Below are positions 58,840-64,000 of a stretch of DNA of 64,000 nucleotides, one piece after another. Source of the stretch: Ectobacillus sp042610425. GTDB lineage: Bacteria > Bacillota > Bacilli > Bacillales > Bacillaceae_G. A program made the translations under genes and the position numbers. Positions within the stretch are counted from its first letter, which is position 1; each line of letters starts with the position of its first letter. The notes below the pieces were generated by a model. That model was given only the letters and a program-made list of their open reading frames with translations. It was not told the DNA's origin and searched no databases. The DNA lies in NCBI RefSeq assembly GCF_042610425.1, contig NZ_JBGJZM010000002.1, positions 372,001-436,000 of the forward strand, written 5' to 3'.

Positions 58840-59406
58840 GTGAAATCTTTTTTCAGCAAGCAGGAGAAGCAAAACGTACCCGAAGCATCCCAAATTCAAG
58901 GATTTGATATTGATTTAAACAATGAAAGTCTTACTCGAATTGACCATCTCGTTGACCATTATGAGCAGCATATCTTGCGGCAAATTGATGAGGAATATAA
59001 TATTCGAACAACACCAGCAAATCGGTTAGCCGACAATATTGCAAGGTTTGGCGGAAGCTGGACCTTCATCACGGTTTTTGGCGTGCTTTTAATTTGTTGG
59101 ATGATCTGGAACAGTCTTACTTACACGAAGCCCTTCCATTTCGACGAGCAGCCATTCATTTTGTTAAATCTATGTCTATCCTTCCTTGCTGCTTTTCAAG
59201 CCCCCATCATTATGATGAGTCAAAACCGACAAGCCGCAAGAGATAAGCATGAATCCATCGTCGATTTTGCGATTAACTATAAGGCTGAAGAAGAAATTGA
59301 TGATATGCAAAGCCATTTACACCGCATCGAAAATGAGATGACGGAAATTAAACAATTGCTCATGGAGATGCGAAAGGAAAAACAAGCAAAAAAAATAGAC
59401 GAGTGA
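58840..59406 (+). CDS. DUF1003 membrane protein
   Basis: A 188-aa protein with two closely spaced membrane helices (about 75-97 and 107-130) separated by a short loop and ending QAPIIMMSQNRQA, the DUF1003 signature. The C-terminal part (about 145-188) is a charged coiled coil. I use the GTG at 58840 because GGAAG lies just upstream; the frame extends 16 codons further through the probable promoter. Function unknown. Confidence 0.85.
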   Translation: MKSFFSKQEKQNVPEASQIQGFDIDLNNESLTRIDHLVDHYEQHILRQIDEEYNIRTTPANRLADNIARFGGSWTFITVFGVLLICWMIWNSLTYTKPFHFDEQPFILLNLCLSFLAAFQAPIIMMSQNRQAARDKHESIVDFAINYKAEEEIDDMQSHLHRIENEMTEIKQLLMEMRKEKQAKKIDE

Positions 59407-59421
59407 TGCTCGTCTATTTTT
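59391..59421. terminator. Bidirectional terminator overlapping DUF1003 and pta 3' ends
   Basis: AAAAATAGACGAG / CTCGTCTATTTTT: the left arm encodes the last codons of the DUF1003 gene and the right arm touches the pta stop codon, so 13 bp separate the two convergent genes. Confidence 0.9.
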
Positions 59422-60394
59422 AATGAAATTGCGTTTGAAGTGCTGTAATCATACAAAGCTTGTAGACATCGTCTGCATTGCAGCCGCGCGATAAATCATT
59501 GACTGGTTTATTTAGCCCTTGCAAGATTGGTCCCACCGCTTCAAACCCGCCGAGGCGCTCAGCAATTTTGTAACCGATATTTCCGGCTTCAATCGACGGA
59601 AAAATAAAAACATTCGCATCACCCTTTATCACAGAATCCGGCGCCTTTTTCGCTGCTACAGAAGGAACAAAGGCTGCATCAAATTGAAATTCTCCATCAA
59701 GACAAAGCTCGGGTGCTAACTCCTTTGCAATAGCGGTTGCCTCTACTACCTTTTCCGTTTCCGGAGAAACTGCCGAACCCTTCGTCGAAAAGCTAAGAAG
59801 TGCAATGCGCGGCTCTAAACCAACCATTTCAGCCGTCTTTGCACACTGAATCGCAATTTCCGCTAAATCTTGGCTCGAAGGGGAAATATTGATCGCACAA
59901 TCACCAAAAATATAGCGTTCCTCTTTCCGTACCATAATAAAGGAACCGGATGTTTTTGCGCAGCCAGGCTTAGTTTTTATAATTTGCAGGGCTGGGCGAA
60001 CTGTATCTGCCGTTGTATGGGCAGCTCCGCTTACTAAGCCATCCGCCTTTCCTAAGTAAACAAGCATCGTACCAAAATAGTTTTCATCCTGTAACAGGGA
60101 GCGGGCATCCCCCACTGTCACTTTCCCTTTGCGTCGCTGAACAAATGCTTCCACCATCGCATCCATCTCTGCGTACGATGACGGATCATAGAGGCGAATT
60201 CCTTGTAGTGAAATCGCTAGTTCCTGTGCTCTTTTCATAATCTGTTCTTCCTTACCGAGCAGGATTGGCTGGATGATTCCTTCCTCACTCAGTTGCTGCG
60301 CGGCAGCTAAAATCCGTTCGTCCGTTCCTTCTGGAAGAACAATGGTCAGATTACGAGGTAGCTTTTCTTTTATCTCTTGAAATAAGTCGCTCAT
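59420..60394 (-). CDS. pta: Phosphate acetyltransferase
   Basis: Interconverts acetyl-CoA and acetyl phosphate in the Pta-AckA overflow pathway. The 324-aa protein is the short, single-domain form. Motifs: VLPEGTDERILAAA near the N-terminus, DGLVSGAAHTTADTVRPAL, IFGDCAINISPSSQDLAEIA and EAGNIGYKIAERLGG. The ATG at 60394 follows a GGGGGTTATTC region. Monocistronic and divergent from hemQ. Confidence 0.96.
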   Translation of the reverse strand: MSDLFQEIKEKLPRNLTIVLPEGTDERILAAAQQLSEEGIIQPILLGKEEQIMKRAQELAISLQGIRLYDPSSYAEMDAMVEAFVQRRKGKVTVGDARSLLQDENYFGTMLVYLGKADGLVSGAAHTTADTVRPALQIIKTKPGCAKTSGSFIMVRKEERYIFGDCAINISPSSQDLAEIAIQCAKTAEMVGLEPRIALLSFSTKGSAVSPETEKVVEATAIAKELAPELCLDGEFQFDAAFVPSVAAKKAPDSVIKGDANVFIFPSIEAGNIGYKIAERLGGFEAVGPILQGLNKPVNDLSRGCNADDVYKLCMITALQTQFH

Positions 60395-60603
60395 GCGAAT
60401 AACCCCCTGGATTTATATACACTTACATCATTTTGTAAAATAGGTATTTCATCTTATTTTAAACACTTCCCTAGCAGAATAGAGAAGAATTATTTGTGAG
60501 ATTTATGACAAATTTCTACATGGTTGATTACCGGTTCTGCTTTTTTGCTAGATTATGCTATAGTAAAGATGTATATCATGAGAATGTCGAGGTGACTGTT
60601 AAA

Positions 60604-61347
60604 ATGAGTGAAGCAGCAAAAACGTTAGATGGTTGGTATTGTTTACATGATTTCCGTTCAATTGATTGGGCAGCTTGGAAGCAGTTAACAAGCGATGAAC
60701 GCCAAATTGCAATTGTTGAGTTTTTACATATTGCCGAAAAATGGAACAAAACTGAGGAAGCGCATACAGGTAGCCATGCAATTTACACCATTGTTGGTCA
60801 AAAAGCAGATATCATGTTTATGATTTTGCGTCCGACGATGGAAGAATTAAATGAAATTGAAAATGAATTCAATAAAACGACGCTTGCCGAGTACACAATC
60901 CCTGCGTATTCATATGTATCCGTCGTAGAACTTAGCAACTACTTACCTGCGGATGAAGACCCATACAAAAATACGCGCATATTATCACGTCTATACCCTG
61001 AACTACCACAAACGAAATATGTTTGTTTCTATCCAATGGACAAACGTCGTCAGGGCAATGATAACTGGTACATGCTTCCAATGGAAGAAAGAAGAGAACT
61101 TATGGCAAGCCACGGCAAAATCGGCCGCGGATACGCTGGTAAAGTTCGTCAAATCATCACAGGCTCTGTTGGCTTCGATGACTACGAATGGGGCGTTACC
61201 CTCTTTGCAGATGACGTTCTTGAATTCAAGAAGCTCGTCTATGAAATGCGTTTTGACGAAGTAAGTGCGCGCTACGGTGAATTCGGCTCTTTCTTCGTTG
61301 GAAACATTCTTCCAATTGATGAAGTAGCAAAATTTTTATATGTGTAA
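60604..61347 (+). CDS. hemQ: Coproheme decarboxylase HemQ
   Basis: Chlorite dismutase-like protein that oxidatively decarboxylates Fe-coproporphyrin III to heme b in Gram-positive bacteria. The 247-aa protein has the proximal heme His in LMASHGKIGRGYAGKV, YKNTRILSRLYPELP and YEMRFDEVSARYGEFG. No distal Arg of true chlorite dismutases is evident. Start MSEAAKTLDGWYCLHDF at 60604 with GAGGTG upstream; the 36-codon extension is promoter region. Divergent from pta, the conserved arrangement. Confidence 0.96.
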   Translation: MSEAAKTLDGWYCLHDFRSIDWAAWKQLTSDERQIAIVEFLHIAEKWNKTEEAHTGSHAIYTIVGQKADIMFMILRPTMEELNEIENEFNKTTLAEYTIPAYSYVSVVELSNYLPADEDPYKNTRILSRLYPELPQTKYVCFYPMDKRRQGNDNWYMLPMEERRELMASHGKIGRGYAGKVRQIITGSVGFDDYEWGVTLFADDVLEFKKLVYEMRFDEVSARYGEFGSFFVGNILPIDEVAKFLYV

Positions 61348-61354
61348 AAAAATA

Positions 61355-61394
61355 AAAAGTCCGAGACGTTTCCTTTACGTCTCGGGCCTTTTTG
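61355..61394 (+). terminator. Terminator downstream of hemQ
   Basis: AAAAGTCCGAGACGT / ACGTCTCGGGCCTTTTT, 8 bp past the hemQ stop, with a T-run. Confidence 0.93.
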
Positions 61395-61470
61395 TATTAT
61401 TTTCTTAATTTTCCATACTGTTACTTCCCCATTTTACCTATTCTTCGTCGTACTAATTTTTCTCCCCATT

Positions 61471-61499
61471 TCATATATTTAATTGAAAAGGCATTATAC
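61471..61499 (+). promoter_or_regulatory. Candidate sigma-E type promoter of gerQ
   Basis: TCATATA (61471-61477), 14 bp and CATTATAC (61492-61499) resemble the mother-cell sigma-E boxes, about 130 bp before gerQ. The -10 match is partial. The rest of the 283-bp gap before gerQ shows no gene. Confidence 0.35.
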
Positions 61500-61630
61500 A
61501 TTTTGTTCTTCCTTGTAACAAACTAGGTTACGAGGGTTCTCAAAAAGGTTAGATCACTTGTGTGAGGGAAAGCAATATTTCGCTTGCACGATTGTATGAA
61601 AGTGTATTCCATTTAACTAGGAGGGATATA

Positions 61631-62044
61631 ATGGCAAGTCAAAATCCATATTACGGATCTGGCTATTATCAGCCTGCCGGAGGACAGATTCCTTCTTACC
61701 CACAAACACAGTACAGTCCGCCGCAAACTGCTCAGGCTGCGCAAGCACAGCTAGCAATATCACAAGGCATGCTACCGCTTGAGCAATCCTACATTGAAAA
61801 CATCCTTCGCCTGAATAAAGGCAAAACGGCAACAGTTTACATGACGTATGAGCGCGGCAGTCAGATGGGTACGCAGAAATATACAGGGATTATCGAGGCA
61901 GCCGGACGCGATCATATTGTCATTAGTGATCCAACAACTGGCAAACGTTATTTATTGCTCATGGTATATTTGGACTATGTAGAATTTCCTGGTGAAATCA
62001 CCTATTTTCCACAAACGCAAGCCGCAACATATACATCGAGATAA
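61631..62044 (+). CDS. gerQ: Spore coat / germination protein GerQ
   Basis: Inner-coat protein needed with CwlJ for germination triggered by calcium dipicolinate, and cross-linked by transglutaminase. The 137-aa protein has a Tyr/Gln/Pro-rich N-terminus (SGYYQPAGGQIPSYP...), then a conserved domain from LPLEQSYIENILRLNKGK to RYLLLMVYLDYVEFPGEI. Start at 61631 with AGGAGGG upstream. cwlJ, its operon partner in Bacillus subtilis, is not adjacent. Confidence 0.94.
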   Translation: MASQNPYYGSGYYQPAGGQIPSYPQTQYSPPQTAQAAQAQLAISQGMLPLEQSYIENILRLNKGKTATVYMTYERGSQMGTQKYTGIIEAAGRDHIVISDPTTGKRYLLLMVYLDYVEFPGEITYFPQTQAATYTSR

Positions 62045-62074
62045 AAAAGCTGGCAGGGTGTCCTGCCAGCTTTC
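62045..62074. terminator. Bidirectional terminator between gerQ and ywdK
   Basis: AAAGCTGGCAGG / CCTGCCAGCTTT with a 4-nt loop in the 36-bp convergent gap. Confidence 0.93.
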
Positions 62075-62080
62075 TATGTT

Positions 62081-62449
62081 TTACAACCCTTTGATTGCTG
62101 CGATTGCGAGCAATGTCCAAGCCGTTAAAAAGGCAACTCCGCCAAGTGGTGTAATCGCACCGAGTATTTTTATACCTGACGTACTAAGTGCATACAAGCT
62201 TCCGGAGAAAAGAAGAATGCCCGCCACCATAAACCACCCTGCTGTTGAAACAAGCGAAGAATTTACCTTTGTCATCAAAAATGCCACAACAAACAATCCA
62301 CCTGCATGGAACATTTGATACGTAACACCTGTTTTCCAAATTTCCAGCATTTTTGCAGATATTTTTCCTTCTAATCCATGGGCCCCAAATGCACCAAGTG
62401 CAACAGCTAAGAAGGCCATGATACATCCTAACAAAAAGAATATTTTCAT
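62081..62449 (-). CDS. ywdK: DUF423 membrane protein YwdK
   Basis: A 122-aa protein with four hydrophobic helices and the DUF423 hallmarks ALGAFGAHGLEG near the N-terminus, YQMFHAGGLFVV and GSLYALSTSGIKILGAITPLGG. Function unknown. It follows ywdI in the same direction (55 bp) and the position next to gerQ matches Bacillus subtilis. Confidence 0.9.
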   Translation of the reverse strand: MKIFFLLGCIMAFLAVALGAFGAHGLEGKISAKMLEIWKTGVTYQMFHAGGLFVVAFLMTKVNSSLVSTAGWFMVAGILLFSGSLYALSTSGIKILGAITPLGGVAFLTAWTLLAIAAIKGL

Positions 62450-62504
62450 ATGTAATCACCCTTTTTTATTTTATGATAAAGAAAATTCAGAAAAGATGCC
62501 ACCT

Positions 62505-62741
62505 TTAGAAATCGAGTAAAGAATTTCCGTTGGCCTCCTCTTCCTCTTCATAGATACGTTGTGTTTCTTTTATTGAAGTTGGCGGTAGCTTTGAAAGTGT
62601 AGGCTCCTTCTTTGTATCAAGCACAAGATCGCATAGCGCCCGCAATGCAGCCACATGCTCTCGCACATCGTCCTGCTGCTGTTTTGCCCTAGAAAGTTCA
62701 CTTTGCATTTTGTTTAAAATTGCTTCGATCGATACTTGCAT
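62505..62741 (-). CDS. ywdI: YwdI family protein (DUF5327)
   Basis: A 78-aa, mostly helical, charged protein starting MQVSIEAILNKMQSEL; a coiled-coil segment spans about 5-40 and the C-terminus is acidic (YEEEEEANGNSLLDF). I prefer the ATG at 62741 with GAGGTG 6 nt upstream over a GTG/ATG pair two to three codons earlier. Function unknown. Confidence 0.8.
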   Translation of the reverse strand: MQVSIEAILNKMQSELSRAKQQQDDVREHVAALRALCDLVLDTKKEPTLSKLPPTSIKETQRIYEEEEEANGNSLLDF

Positions 62742-62911
62742 ATTCATCACCTCATCCGTGTTATCGTAAGCGCATTCTCTTTCTTCATCATATCATGTCA
62801 CCCACTCCTTTCACAAAAAAGCTACAAAATAGAATAGGACTTTCGTTGCACTACTTTTCTAATATTGATAGGATAAGAGGGTGAAATCCATTCCAGAAAG
62901 GACTCATAATT

Positions 62912-63736
62912 ATGGAATACAAAATGATCGTTCTCGATTTAGATGATACATTACTGCGTGATGACCACACCATATCACCACGCACGAAAGAGGCTTTAAT
63001 GAAGGCCCAAGAAGCAGGCGTAAAGGTCGTACTCGCTTCCGGACGTCCGACGTACGCAATGCGCCCTATTGCAAAGGAATTACACTTAGAAGAATTCGGC
63101 AGCTTTTTGCTGTCCTTTAACGGTGCCAAGATTACGAACTGCAAAACAAACGAAGAGCTCTTCAGCAGCACCCTAACACCTGAAACCGTCCATCACCTAT
63201 ACGATATTAGTAAGCGCGAAAACGTATGGATTCTTACTTATGTAGGAGATTCCATTGTTACGGATGAAATATGTAAGCATACCGAAACAGAGCATATTAT
63301 TACGGGTTTACCAATTTCTGAGGTTACTAGCTTTAAAGAAGCCGTAACAGAACCAGTCGTGAAAATTCTTATGCTTGAAGATCCAGAACGACTAGCCGTT
63401 GTGGAGAAAAAATTACAAGAAGAACTTCGCGGCGAGCTTAGCGTTATGCGCTCCAAACCATTCTTCTTAGAATTCACAGAAAATGGCGTTACAAAAGGGA
63501 CAAGCCTTGCACAGTTGATCAACAAGCTTGGAATTAAGCAAGAAGAAGTCATCGCCATGGGCGATAGCTACAATGACCTTGCCATGATTGAATTTGCAGG
63601 TCTTGGCGTTGCCATGGGCAATGCCCCTGATGATATAAAAGCGAAGGCGAACTATGTTACAGATACAAATATGAACGACGGCGTGGCAAAAGTTGTGGAA
63701 TCGTTCGTTTTAAAAACGGCAGTGCAAGCGAACTAA
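62912..63736 (+). CDS. Cof-type HAD phosphatase
   Basis: A 274-aa HAD hydrolase with C2B cap. Motif I LDLDDTLL (nucleophile Asp10), motif II ASGRP, motif III lysine in MRSKPFFLEF and motif IV GDSYNDLAMIEFAGLGVAMGNA are complete. Such enzymes dephosphorylate sugar phosphates or flavin/PLP precursors; the substrate is not predictable. AAAGGA ribosome site upstream. Confidence 0.92.
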   Translation: MEYKMIVLDLDDTLLRDDHTISPRTKEALMKAQEAGVKVVLASGRPTYAMRPIAKELHLEEFGSFLLSFNGAKITNCKTNEELFSSTLTPETVHHLYDISKRENVWILTYVGDSIVTDEICKHTETEHIITGLPISEVTSFKEAVTEPVVKILMLEDPERLAVVEKKLQEELRGELSVMRSKPFFLEFTENGVTKGTSLAQLINKLGIKQEEVIAMGDSYNDLAMIEFAGLGVAMGNAPDDIKAKANYVTDTNMNDGVAKVVESFVLKTAVQAN

Positions 63737-63762
63737 GCCGATTTCAAGAGCACCTAAACATG

Positions 63763-63812
63763 AACAGGTATGCTTCTCTAGACATTGTAAGAGAAGCATA
63801 CCTGTTTTTTTA
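63763..63812 (+). terminator. Terminator downstream of the HAD gene
   Basis: AACAGGTATGCTTCTCT / AGAGAAGCATACCTGTT, a 17-bp stem followed by a T-run. Confidence 0.95.
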
Positions 63813-63851
63813 TGAAGTAAACAATGACCGTTGAGCAGCCATCTCATACTT

Positions 63852-64000
63852 TGGTTACCGCTATCTATGATAACTTGGGGCGGACGGGCTTCAATCTCTC
63901 CCTTTGATTCCCGCTATCTGCGAAATCCTTGGGCGGACGGGCTTCAATCTCTCCCTTTGATTCCCACTATCCGCGAAATCTTTGGGCGTCGGGCTTCATT
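63852..64000. repeat. Tandem array of 53-bp units, cut by the window edge
   Basis: Units begin at 63878, 63931 and 63984 (last one cut), each 53 bp, with a partial copy before them. Each unit has GGGCGGACGGGCTTCAAT-, CTCCCTTTGATTCCC- and CTATCTGCGAAATC-like parts. The words GCGG, CTTCAAT and TTTGATTCCC occur in the same order in the 52-bp array at 6498-6809, so the two belong to one family. It follows the terminator of the HAD gene; the gene to the right is outside the window. Confidence 0.85.

Overview
This is a stretch of bacterial chromosome from an aerobic, endospore-forming Bacillaceae, most like the Bacillus cereus group or a sister lineage. The reasons are low G+C, strong AGGAGG ribosome binding sites, sporulation genes (spo0F, spoIIR, rsfA, gerQ, pbpG), and a gene order that follows the upp-glyA ... 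rho ... fbaA-spo0F-pyrG-rpoE ... argS-speB-pbpG ... pta-hemQ-gerQ arc known from Bacillus. I see no rRNA, tRNA, CRISPR array, prophage or insertion sequence.

Layout. 1-2.2 kb: start of a secreted subtilase (cut by the window edge), a tandem repeat array, and upp. 2.2-13 kb: housekeeping and translation genes (glyA, ywlG, rpiB, ywlE, mntP, tsaC-like ywlC, prmC, prfA, tdk, type-B L31) plus spoIIR; a doxX gene and a repeat array sit between ywlE and mntP. 13-23 kb: rho, glpX, murA2, a transaldolase-like gene, fbaA, spo0F, ywjG, pyrG with a CTP-sensing leader, and rpoE. 23-33.5 kb: a leftward fatty-acid operon (fadF, thiolase, hydroxyacyl-CoA dehydrogenase, two acyl-CoA dehydrogenases, a TetR regulator, the fused mutase IcmF), whose promoter carries a FadR-like operator exactly in its spacer. 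33.6-41 kb: cardiolipin synthase, a GGDEF-EAL membrane protein, and a YvfRSTU-like ABC exporter with its two-component system. 41-53 kb: map, argS, ywiB, speB, a ugp-type glycerophosphodiester/sugar uptake set with its phosphodiesterase (where speE is expected), and pbpG. 52.5-64 kb: ywhD, ywhC, ywhB, ywfO, a DUF1450 gene, rsfA, a nickel/cobalt permease, lipL, a DUF1003 gene, pta, hemQ, gerQ, ywdK, ywdI and a HAD phosphatase.

The most unusual content is not coding. Five intergenic regions hold imperfect repeat arrays. Three of them (977-1350, 42092-42257, 52309-52490) have different or only partly related sequences but the same geometry: a short G/C-centred core recurs every 21 bp, up to four times, then a 51-bp gap follows, giving a 114-bp super-period. 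A second family has units of 52 bp (6498-6809) and 53 bp (63878-end) with a shared core. Four of the five arrays lie just beyond gene 3' ends next to intrinsic terminators, three of them in confirmed convergent junctions. I do not recognise them as a described element.

Start codons were chosen by Shine-Dalgarno spacing and family N-termini, so several starts lie inside the longest possible frame. All functional calls rest on motifs and family resemblance read by eye; no database search was run.
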